Positions 44,034 through 52,446 of a stretch of 64,000 nucleotides of DNA are shown piece after piece. The notes beneath the pieces are model-generated. The model had not been told where the DNA came from. It was given only the letters and a program-made list of their open reading frames with translations, and did no database searches. The position numbers and the translations under genes are program-made. The DNA is from Lysinibacillus fusiformis (GTDB lineage Bacteria; Bacillota; Bacilli; Bacillales_A; Planococcaceae), in the NCBI RefSeq assembly GCF_007362955.1, contig NZ_CP041696.1:2480001-2544000 (forward strand), given 5' to 3'. Numbering within the stretch: the stretch's first letter is position 1; every line of letters starts with the position of its first letter.

Positions 44034-47000
44034 ATGAAGAAATTAAATTTAGCAATTATCATAATGTTGCTCGTGTTCCAAACGGTGCTCTCACCGATTT
44101 CTGTGTTTGCGGCAGAACCTGAGCAGCTACCCGTAGATTCAAACAGTGCAGAAGTGGTAGAAAATGTTGATCCAACGAATCCAACAACAACTGGGGATTC
44201 AAACGAGCAAATTACTTCATCAGAAGGTTCGAATACATCTGATCCTACTGAGGTTACTGGAGTTGATGGGGAAGATAGTGACTCAGCAACAACAGAATCA
44301 ACTGAAGAAGATGATGAAACTTCAACTGAATCAACTGAAGAAAGTGAAGAAGCTTCGTCAGAACAAAAACTACAAGAACAACTAGTAGAAAAGCCAACAG
44401 TGTTAGCAGTAAAAAGTTTGTCTGCAACTGATATCAACGTTCAGAATGTAGAAATTGGCACACAATCAGACGGAAAACTCCCTATCATTGGAGACCAATA
44501 TCTTTTAGACACAGAAGTTGGCGAGTTGTCTAAAATGTACTCTATCGAATTTGATTTTTCTTTGCCAGAAAATCATAGTGTTCAACCAGGTGACTATTAT
44601 GCATTCACTGTACCAACTGCATTTAAATTAGATACAGTATCGAATATTGATATCGTATCTTCTAATGGTGAAGTTTTTGCGAAATATTCAATTGATGCTA
44701 CTGGAAACGTAACAATCGAGTTTACAGACGCAGTTCGAAATGAAGCTGGTGAGGCCCGCCCTATTAATGATGGTAAATTCTTTCAAGCATGGGCTCTTGC
44801 AGATTCAGTTAAAACAGGAGCTTTAACAAAAGACTATCCATTTGATATTAACGGGCAAAAGACATTTACTATTTCAATTCCTAACTCAGGAGGGAAGGAA
44901 ATTGAAAAGTCTAATGGTACTCACGATAAGAATGCAACTACTGTGAAATGGCATGTGGATGTTAATACAAAAACTGAAGACATTACTGGGCAGCAATTAA
45001 CAGATTCCCTAGAAACTGATATTGTTCCTTCATCTATCGTAGTATATGAATTAATACCTACATTAAATAATGGAGTAGTTGTTTTTACAGAATCTAATTC
45101 TCCTGCAACAGAAGGATACGGCCTGACATCAAATAGCTTCCCAATTACATTTACAGGGGCGGAAAATAAAAAGGCATACCGTATTTACTACGAAACAACT
45201 GTTACAGATGCACAGAGAGAGGCATTTTATGCAGGGACAACACAAATTAGCAATACAGCTACAAAGAATGGCATAACAACTGATCCGAAGTTTGCAACAC
45301 TGAGCTTTGATAAACCAATTACGAAAAGTGCTGGAGATTATCATTCAACAACAGGCACAATTGATTGGAAAATTGAAGTAAATGCAGATGGTCGTGATAT
45401 TTCAACAGGTGTAAAAGTTGAAGATACACTAACATTACCTGAAGCGATTGATGTATCTAAAGATGGAAAAATCATGGAATTTGATCAAGGGTCCATCTCG
45501 ATTTCACCTGCTCCCGCATCACCTCCTGAAGTTGATGTTACGGATAATACTTTAACAATAAAATTTAAGCCATCTACAGGTAATGAAAAGGAAAAACATA
45601 CAATTCTTTATAAAACTAAAGATGAAGTAGTTGATCAGTCGTACCAAGTAAAAAACAGTGCGGAAATCTCTTATACTGGCAGCACAAGTAGCTATAAAGC
45701 AGATTCGGTGACAAAATCAGTTACACCAAATATGCTCTCTAAAAGTGGTAGCAACTTAGGGACAATTGACTATTTAAATAAAAAAATTAATTGGAAACTT
45801 ATATTTAATGGTAGTGGTTATTCAGGAGTATCGAATGTAACAATTACAGATACCTTTGAAAGTGGAAAGTACCTAAAGATGTATGAGGATGAATTTGTAG
45901 CCCAAAATCCAACGACAATTTGTTCGGGAACTTTGACTACGGGTTGCTTTAATTTACAATTGATAGACGCAGATTCCAACACAGAGAGTGGTAAAACGTT
46001 TACGACGCAAGGTTTCACGTTAACATTAGTAGGAAAAGTAGATAATACAGTAACATTTAATTATCCAACTTACTTTGATTCAACAAAAACCTATGCTGGG
46101 AATAACGTGAAAAATTCAGTCTCTGTTGATTGGACAAAAGATAATATAAACTATCAAGATAACAAGGCGGAGTTTACAGCCAACTTTAATACTTTTACTC
46201 AAAATAACGGTAAAAAAATTGGGATTTATAATCCAATAGATAAAACTGTTGAGTGGGAATTGGATATTAACTATAACAAACATAGCTTAACTAATCCTAC
46301 AATCGTCGATACGTTTGGTGAAAAGCAAACAATAGCTGATTTAAGCAGTGTTAAAGTGTACTTGTTAACATTGAAAAGCGAAAATCAAGAACCACAACAG
46401 TCTACAGAATTTCATAACTTTGATATTGTAAGTACTGGTATGAATACAAAAGGTCATACTGGCTTTAAATTGGCATTTAAAGAAACGATTAATCAGCCAT
46501 ATCGTATTGTTTATACCACAGAATATAAAGAACAGTTCATTGGTGAGTTTTCAGATGCTAATAATACTGCTAAAAATAAGGCAACATTAACTGTTCAAGG
46601 CAGTACAGAGCCACTTACAAACTATGATGTAGTAGGACCACCAGTAACAAATGCTGGTCAATACTTCACTAAAAATGGTCGAGATATTGTAAATACAGAT
46701 TATTTAGAATGGAAATTTGCTTTAAATAAGAGTCAATCTTATATAAAGAAAGATTCAACAATTAAAGATACGTTAAATGATGGACAGGTACTTGTAACAG
46801 ACTTCACAGGTTTACCCGCATTAAATGGAATTACTGCAGGACGTGAAACTTTTGTAGTGAAACAAAAGGCTTATACACGTAGTAACAATTCATTTTCTGA
46901 GAGCTGGGTAACATTAACATCTGCAGAAGTAGCGGAACTATTTGAAATCACCATTGCTGGAGATAATAAAAGTTTCGACTTTAAATTAAAGCAAGATATT

Positions 47001-49337
47001 AATCACGAATATGAAATATCATATGTTGCAAACATCACTGCTTCTTCACAGTCTACAATAACAAACACATATGAATATAACTTTAGTGGTAATGAAGTGA
47101 AAACTAAAACAGAAACAATCTCACAAGCAGTAACCTATCAATGGTCAGGTGCAACTGGTGATTTTAAAAACTATAAAATAAACTTAGTAAAACAAGATGC
47201 TGATGACGCAACGAAAAAATTAGCAAATGTTAGCTTTGATTTATATATAGGTAAAGAGCCTAACTTAATTTTAGTTAAGTCTGCAACTACTGATGCGGAT
47301 GGGAAACTTGACTTTGGTGATCTGAAGTGGGGCACATATACATTAAAAGAAACAGCACCACAACCAGGTTATACAAGTGATTTCCAAGTAGACTCACACT
47401 CGTATGGATCACAATACACTTTTACAACAAGTGGTAAAAATCAAATGATTACACTAACTGTAAAAAATAAAAAACGTGATCAGCATGTAACAATTACTAC
47501 TGAAAATAAATGTGGTGGTATTGTAGAGGGCGCTACGTTTGTACTTTATGAGAAGGATGTAACGGATAATACGTATAAGCCATATAAGGGAACAGAAACT
47601 AACTCTACATTAGTAACAGGTATTGATGGTAAGATTCAATTCTCAGTTGATTCCGAGGGTAAGTCAGAACTGCTTCCTGAAGGCGAATACAAAATTGTAC
47701 AAAAAACGACACCTAATCAGTACGTTCTTCCTGCTGACGCAGACGCAACAAAAACGTTTACTATTACTGAAAATCAAACAGAACCAGTGGATCTTACTTT
47801 CTTCAATGATTGTACGTATTGTCCAATTTTTACACTAACAGTAGATGGTGTAGATGAAGGGCATATAGTAGAAATCGTAAGTGGCACAAATAAAATTAAT
47901 TTAGGTACTACTGATGCAACTGGTAAGGTAATTTCAAATGGTCAAATTCCAAGAGGTAAACACAATGTATTCGTAGATGGTAATTACGTTGGAGAAATCA
48001 CAATCGATGAAAATTGTGTTGCTCAAGTGACAATTCCAAATACATGTGAGGTCACATTTATTAATAAAAATGGCGGTGATGATGTTACAGCCTCGTCTGA
48101 ATATAAAGTAATAACGAAGCAAGGTGTTACAATTGTTGAAAATGTTAAATCAGATGTAGATGGCAAAATCGTTATACCAAAATTACCAGTAGGAGATTAT
48201 GAGCTTGTTCAAGGGAAAGTTCCTACAGGTTTTTTACCAACCGTTGAACCAATCGAATTTTCAGTGAAGGATAAAGGAAATAACGCTTGTGATACTTCTA
48301 ATGTAATAGAAATTCCGGTAACACCTACAAAAGCTTGCCCAATCTTCATATTAACCATTCAAAATGCTAGTGGTATAGGACGTCCTGACGTTTTATTCAC
48401 AATCAAAGATTTAAAAAATAACGATATTGCAACTGGAAAAACAAATCAGCAAGGTATGGCTACAATTCCATATACAGTTGAGCCAGGTACGTATAGAGTT
48501 TATGATAGCAATAATGTGTTCCTAGGAACCATTACGGTGTTAGATACATGTGTTGCTACAGTGAAACCATCAACTGGAGGTGGTGGTTGGATTCCACCAA
48601 CAGAACCATCTGTTAATCCAGAAAATCCAAATCCAAATCCCGGAAAACCAGATCCGGAGAAACCAGTTAATCCGGAAAATCCAAACCCAGGAAAACCAGA
48701 TCCAGGAAAACCAGTTAATCCGGAAAATCCGAACCCAGGAAAACCAGATCCAGGAAAACCAGTTGATCCGGAAAATCTGAACCCAGGAAAACCAGATCCA
48801 GGAAAACCAGTTAATCCGGAAAATCCGAACCCAGGAAAACCAGATCCAGGGAAACCGGTTGATCCAGAAAATCCGAACCCCGGGAAACCAGATCCAGAGA
48901 AACCAGTTAATCCGGAAAATCCGAACCCAGAAAAACCAGCTGATCCAGGCAATCAAAACCCAGGGAGTCCTGGAGATTCAAATGGTGGCTCAGTAACGCC
49001 AAATAATCCTGGTAAATCTGTACAGGAAGTAATTGATCAAGGTAAAAACTTACCTCCCTACAATGCAACAACAAAGCCGAGTCAAAATACTTTAGATAAG
49101 TACAAAGATTTCTTAAACAAGTATGCTCAACTTTCTAAGGAAGACCAATCAGCGGTTAACAAAGCTGTGGATATTGAAAATATAAAAGAAGCTGTGAAGC
49201 AAATGGAAACTAAACTTGCAAAAGGGAAACTTCCACAAACGAGTGGCGCAGACCAAACTGCTATGATTGCAATTGGTTTATTGTTAATAGCGATCAGCGT
49301 ATTCTTCTTACGCCGTCGTCATACAGAAACAAAATAA
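44034..49337 (+). CDS. Wall-anchored adhesin (collagen-binding and SpaA/Cna-B type domains)
   Basis: 1767-residue secreted surface protein. A signal peptide ends near VFAAEPEQ; an acidic Ser/Thr/Glu-rich linker follows (30-125). Next come several Ig-like adhesion domains of the Cna collagen-binding type, seen as repeats of 'W-x-I/L-x-x-N ... I-x-D-T-L/F' (e.g. KWHVDVNTKT, IDWKIEVNADG, INWKLIFNGSG, VEWELDINYNK, LEWKFALNKS). From about residue 1050 four or five SpaA-like domains follow (LVKQDADD, GKLDFGDLKWGTYTLKETAP, LPEGEYKIVQ, LPVGDYELVQ). A Pro-rich 16-residue repeat spans the wall (about 1526-1640). The sorting signal is LPQTSG at 1733, a hydrophobic helix and RRRHTETK. The SpaA part contains unusual cysteines. 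A convergent sortase gene follows. Confidence 0.9.
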   Translation: MKKLNLAIIIMLLVFQTVLSPISVFAAEPEQLPVDSNSAEVVENVDPTNPTTTGDSNEQITSSEGSNTSDPTEVTGVDGEDSDSATTESTEEDDETSTESTEESEEASSEQKLQEQLVEKPTVLAVKSLSATDINVQNVEIGTQSDGKLPIIGDQYLLDTEVGELSKMYSIEFDFSLPENHSVQPGDYYAFTVPTAFKLDTVSNIDIVSSNGEVFAKYSIDATGNVTIEFTDAVRNEAGEARPINDGKFFQAWALADSVKTGALTKDYPFDINGQKTFTISIPNSGGKEIEKSNGTHDKNATTVKWHVDVNTKTEDITGQQLTDSLETDIVPSSIVVYELIPTLNNGVVVFTESNSPATEGYGLTSNSFPITFTGAENKKAYRIYYETTVTDAQREAFYAGTTQISNTATKNGITTDPKFATLSFDKPITKSAGDYHSTTGTIDWKIEVNADGRDISTGVKVEDTLTLPEAIDVSKDGKIMEFDQGSISISPAPASPPEVDVTDNTLTIKFKPSTGNEKEKHTILYKTKDEVVDQSYQVKNSAEISYTGSTSSYKADSVTKSVTPNMLSKSGSNLGTIDYLNKKINWKLIFNGSGYSGVSNVTITDTFESGKYLKMYEDEFVAQNPTTICSGTLTTGCFNLQLIDADSNTESGKTFTTQGFTLTLVGKVDNTVTFNYPTYFDSTKTYAGNNVKNSVSVDWTKDNINYQDNKAEFTANFNTFTQNNGKKIGIYNPIDKTVEWELDINYNKHSLTNPTIVDTFGEKQTIADLSSVKVYLLTLKSENQEPQQSTEFHNFDIVSTGMNTKGHTGFKLAFKETINQPYRIVYTTEYKEQFIGEFSDANNTAKNKATLTVQGSTEPLTNYDVVGPPVTNAGQYFTKNGRDIVNTDYLEWKFALNKSQSYIKKDSTIKDTLNDGQVLVTDFTGLPALNGITAGRETFVVKQKAYTRSNNSFSESWVTLTSAEVAELFEITIAGDNKSFDFKLKQDINHEYEISYVANITASSQSTITNTYEYNFSGNEVKTKTETISQAVTYQWSGATGDFKNYKINLVKQDADDATKKLANVSFDLYIGKEPNLILVKSATTDADGKLDFGDLKWGTYTLKETAPQPGYTSDFQVDSHSYGSQYTFTTSGKNQMITLTVKNKKRDQHVTITTENKCGGIVEGATFVLYEKDVTDNTYKPYKGTETNSTLVTGIDGKIQFSVDSEGKSELLPEGEYKIVQKTTPNQYVLPADADATKTFTITENQTEPVDLTFFNDCTYCPIFTLTVDGVDEGHIVEIVSGTNKINLGTTDATGKVISNGQIPRGKHNVFVDGNYVGEITIDENCVAQVTIPNTCEVTFINKNGGDDVTASSEYKVITKQGVTIVENVKSDVDGKIVIPKLPVGDYELVQGKVPTGFLPTVEPIEFSVKDKGNNACDTSNVIEIPVTPTKACPIFILTIQNASGIGRPDVLFTIKDLKNNDIATGKTNQQGMATIPYTVEPGTYRVYDSNNVFLGTITVLDTCVATVKPSTGGGGWIPPTEPSVNPENPNPNPGKPDPEKPVNPENPNPGKPDPGKPVNPENPNPGKPDPGKPVDPENLNPGKPDPGKPVNPENPNPGKPDPGKPVDPENPNPGKPDPEKPVNPENPNPEKPADPGNQNPGSPGDSNGGSVTPNNPGKSVQEVIDQGKNLPPYNATTKPSQNTLDKYKDFLNKYAQLSKEDQSAVNKAVDIENIKEAVKQMETKLAKGKLPQTSGADQTAMIAIGLLLIAISVFFLRRRHTETK
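48613..48960 (+). repeat. 48-bp tandem repeat coding the Pro-rich wall spacer
   Basis: Six to seven units of 48 bp encode PENPNPGKPDPGKPV followed by N or D. Units differ by single bases; the first has an extra Asn-Pro pair and the last is degenerate. Such in-frame repeats often vary in copy number between strains. Confidence 0.92.
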
Positions 49338-49343
49338 ATAATG

Positions 49344-49386
49344 AAAAAACGCTCCTAGAGAAAATAATCTCTAGGAGCGTTTTTGC
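49344..49386. terminator. Terminator between adhesin and sortase genes
   Basis: AAAACGCTCCTAGAGA / TCTCTAGGAGCGTTTT perfect hairpin with A and T flanks, usable from both sides. Confidence 0.88.
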
Positions 49387-49436
49387 TATTCAAAGTATAA
49401 GTGAGGATATTTGAATAGGCTAATTTCATGTACCTG

Positions 49437-50111
49437 TTAGCTGAGTGACAATGCATTCGTAAGCACTCCTGGTGCCTCGTTTAGTGGATATTGCGCGACA
49501 AAATCAGCCTGTACCATGAGTCGCTGTTTACCATCCTCTGTACATGTAATAAGTGTTAATATCGTGTTTTCAGTATCCTCAATAACAAAAACATCAGTCG
49601 CTTCGATTATTTCTTTCACAGACAACTTGTATTCATAAATATTTGTTAAATCTGTTAAGTAAATTAGATCACCAATCTCTGTATGATAGAGAGGGCCAAA
49701 CAGAATGTCTTTGCCTTTAAAATAATGACTAGCTAATGCATAATTACCTTTACCTAATTGTTGAGTGGGCTTCATTGTGCCTGCACCGACAGCAAGTACA
49801 GATTTGCCAACACCTTTTAGAATAGGTAATTGCAATTGTACATTTGGAATAACAATGCTACCGATAATTGGAAGGTCATCAATGGATGCTTTAGCTTTTA
49901 ACACCTCACCAATGGATAGAGATTGCACCGCTTCGAATTCAAAATCTGCAGCTGCATTTTTGTTTTCTTCAATATCTTCGGTGCTGTAATCAGTTGTATT
50001 TAATTGGTCGCTCAAATGAGCAATAATAGCATTTTGAATAGGGTTAATAAAAATGAGTAGCAGGCCGATGATTAGCATACAAATGAGGAGAATGAGTTTA
50101 AGTTTCTTCAT
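49437..50111 (-). CDS. Sortase, class A-like
   Basis: 224-residue transpeptidase that cuts LPxT-type signals and links proteins to peptidoglycan. N-terminal membrane anchor (residues 5-23), then the sortase barrel with VGAGTMKPTQQLGKGNYALASH (split here by motif, His129), catalytic Cys190 in TLITC and Arg197. These motifs are nearer to class A than to class B or C; a class D origin cannot be excluded. It lies tail to tail with the adhesin, whose LPQTS signal is the obvious nearby substrate. RBS AGGAGG. Confidence 0.88.
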   Translation of the reverse strand: MKKLKLILLICMLIIGLLLIFINPIQNAIIAHLSDQLNTTDYSTEDIEENKNAAADFEFEAVQSLSIGEVLKAKASIDDLPIIGSIVIPNVQLQLPILKGVGKSVLAVGAGTMKPTQQLGKGNYALASHYFKGKDILFGPLYHTEIGDLIYLTDLTNIYEYKLSVKEIIEATDVFVIEDTENTILTLITCTEDGKQRLMVQADFVAQYPLNEAPGVLTNALSLS

Positions 50112-50277
50112 TATTGGTCACCTCCTAGTATGTTATTGAATGAAAAACAGACTCTTTGATAGAGAAAAGCACTGATAAGAGTACAACTAGCGCGGATTGA
50201 ACCTGAATTTACGCTGACAGCCATCATTGGACTTGAAAAAACGGATAGAGCGTTAAGTTGCTCTACCCGTATACTTA

Positions 50278-50463
50278 TTATTTATCGCTAAAGCGAACGC
50301 CTGCAACGCCGTAATGGTTTTTAGACATTTCTTCGATGAAAACTGTTACGTTTTCAACAGGTGCGTTTACTGTGCGTGAAACGGCTTCTGTTACTTCCTT
50401 TACTAGGGCACGCTTTTGTTCTTCTGTACGGCCTTCAATCATTTTCACTGTTACGTATGGCAT
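50278..50463 (-). CDS. ywhB: 4-oxalocrotonate tautomerase family protein
   Basis: 61-residue tautomerase subunit. After Met removal Pro1 is the catalytic base (PYVTVKMIEGR), with Arg in the GRTEEQKRALV segment and a C-terminal GVRFSD. B. subtilis YwhB, in the same position before ywhD, has 2-hydroxymuconate tautomerase activity in vitro; its cell role is unknown. Confidence 0.88.
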   Translation of the reverse strand: MPYVTVKMIEGRTEEQKRALVKEVTEAVSRTVNAPVENVTVFIEEMSKNHYGVAGVRFSDK

Positions 50464-50665
50464 AATATTGCCTCCTTTAATGAATTATGTTGTATAGTTA
50501 GTTTATAAGAAAGTATAAACTTCTTACTTAGTATTTAGGCATTCGCGTGACAAGGAAAGTCGCTATAGTTACAGTGATCCGGTATTTGTCGGATGGCGTG
50601 GCAACAGTCACAAAAGCGCGCGAATATGCTTTACTTTATAATAGCAGAACGGAGGAAATTAAAGT

Positions 50666-51181
50666 ATGGCAAATGAAGAAAAACCAAAACAAAAAATGGG
50701 TTTTACTATTATAAAAAATGATCCAACGGATGGGCATAAAGGCTTTGGTGTTGGATCGCTTTCACTCGAAAACGTGTCACCGGTCATTATTGATATAGAA
50801 GAGGGTAGGGCATCGGTCGAAATTGGTGCTATGCATGCGCGTAGTGATGTAGAACGAGGTATTAAATTTACGACAGATCGTGCTGATTCTGAGGGTGGTA
50901 AGCCGTACTGGTTAGTATGGGTGACAATTGATCATAAAGCGGATGGACCTTACTATGCGGGGGTAACAGCCTGTGAAATGGTAGTAAATCGAGAAAAACG
51001 TCGTGGTTATAAAATTCTAGCTGATCACGTAAACAAAATGGATAAATCAATGAAACGTCATATAATTGTAGAGCATATGGATGCTCCTTCCAAAAAAATA
51101 CTTGCTTCTTTCCTTGAAGAGCTCAATCCAGAGCTTTGGACACGTAGTGAAGAGCAATTACGTCAAGACTTATTTGTATAA
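50666..51181 (+). CDS. ywhD: YwhD-family protein
   Basis: 171 residues, beginning KMGFTIIKNDPTDGHKGFG and with MHARSDVERGIKFT and VEHMDAPSKKIL; the whole length fits YwhD of B. subtilis. Function unknown. A TATAAT (50635-50640) lies just upstream, without a clear -35. B. subtilis has ywhC, a site-2 protease, between ywhB and ywhD; it is absent here and the two genes are divergent. Confidence 0.87.
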   Translation: MANEEKPKQKMGFTIIKNDPTDGHKGFGVGSLSLENVSPVIIDIEEGRASVEIGAMHARSDVERGIKFTTDRADSEGGKPYWLVWVTIDHKADGPYYAGVTACEMVVNREKRRGYKILADHVNKMDKSMKRHIIVEHMDAPSKKILASFLEELNPELWTRSEEQLRQDLFV

Positions 51182-51640
51182 ACAACCTGCAATGATTGAA
51201 CAATCTGTGACATTTTGCAATCGCTTTCGATATAAGGTTGAAAGTGGTTATGAAAAAAAGTACACTTGATGCAGAGCTTACATTTTAGTAAGCTAGGACA
51301 CTTGGTCTCGCGAATTGTGATGAGCGCTGTGCGGCATTTGAACAACCCAAGCCGAATGCCCCATGATTCTCATCCTTTCCGCTGACCATAAAACAAGAAA
51401 AGCTTTCTGTTCCCACGGACACGTCTCCGGGGAAGAGAAAGCTTTTTTTATCCCGTACTAATCTATCCCACTTCGCAGCAGCAGGGATGTTAAACATTAG
51501 TACTGGTTAGTTCAATTAATAATCCGTGGAGGCTGAAGATTGCTCCTCCGATTACAGTTTTTTATATTTGTATCTTTTGTCGAGAGCTTTCACTGATTAT
51601 AACGCATCTTATTCGTAAAAGTTCCACAATGTTGGGGATT
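51182..51640. other. Intergenic stretch between ywhD and the repeat array
   Basis: No gene seen. It contains the terminator at 51397-51449 and, at about 51507-51565, a worn relative of the array unit (GGTTAGTTCAATTAATAATCCGTGGAGG and a CCTCC counterpart). The remainder has no recognised signal. Confidence 0.5.
51397..51449 (+). terminator. Strong hairpin terminator in the ywhD-pbpG gap
   Basis: AAAAGCTTTCT.TTCCC / GGGAA.AGAAAGCTTTT with a run of T; also palindromic enough to work from the other strand. Confidence 0.75.
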
Positions 51641-52446
51641 TTTATCCCGCATTAACGGTCAGTAGGGCAATTACAGTAGAACAACTACCACAACTGACCG
51701 TAAACGCCCGATTGGTTCAACTAACAAACCGTGGGGGAAAAGAGACCCCCGCGGTATGAAGTTTCACTTTATCCCGCATTAACGGTCAGTAGAACAACTA
51801 CCACAACTGACCGTAAACGCCCGATTGGTTCAACTAACAAACCGTGGGGGAAAAGAGACCCCCGCGGTATGAAGTTTCACTTTATCCCGCATTAACGGTC
51901 AGTAGAACAACTACCACAACTGACCGTAAACGCCCGATTGGTTCAACTAACAAACCGTGGGGAAAAGGGACCCCTACGGTATGAAGTTTCACTTTATCCC
52001 GCATTAACGGTCAGTAGAACAACTACCACAACTGACCGTAAACGCCCGATTGGTTCAACTAACAAACCGTGGGGAAAAGGGACCCCTACGGTATGAAGTT
52101 TCACTTTATCCCGCATTAACGGTCAGTAGAACAACTACCACAACTGACCGTAAACGCCCGATTGGTTCAACTAACAAACCGTGGGGAAAAGGGACCCCCA
52201 CGGTTTGAAGTTTCACTTTATCCCGCATTAACGGTCAGTAGAACAACTACCACAACTGACCGTAAACGCCCGATTGGTTCAACTAACAAACCGTGGGGGA
52301 AAAGAGACCCCCCCACGGTATGAAGTTTCACTTTATCCCGCATTAACGGTCAGTAGAACAACTACCACAACTGACCGTAAACGCCCGATTGGTTCAACTA
52401 ACAAACCGTGGGGAAAAGGGACCCCCCCACGGTATGAAGTTTCACT
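51641..52446 (-). repeat. Seven-copy tandem array of a ~112-bp two-hairpin element
   Basis: Units start (TTTATCCCGCATTAACGGTC) at 51641, 51768, 51881, 51993, 52105, 52217 and 52332, giving lengths of 127, 113, 112, 112, 112, 115 and 114. Each has one hairpin ACGGTCAGT / ACTGACCGT and one G/C hairpin CCGTGGGG / CCCC.CGG, joined by CGCCCGATTGGTTCAACTAAC. Differences are mostly in the G/C hairpin loop, often with compensating changes. The array ends exactly at the stop codon of pbpG, whose TAA is formed by the first repeat bases. A single copy lies at 7520-7663. Confidence 0.95.

Noticed and set aside
43913..44437. Ser-rich 174-codon frame antisense to the adhesin start
   Set aside because: Antisense shadow of the Glu/Thr/Ser-rich linker and leader; no start signal.
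48500..48956. Gly/Phe/Pro-rich and Trp/Ile-rich frames antisense to the adhesin
   Set aside because: They are the mirror of the 48-bp Pro-rich repeat and change with it; no ribosome sites.
51641..52446. CRISPR array
   Set aside because: Units of about 112 bp follow each other without unique spacers and no cas genes are near; it is a tandem repeat.
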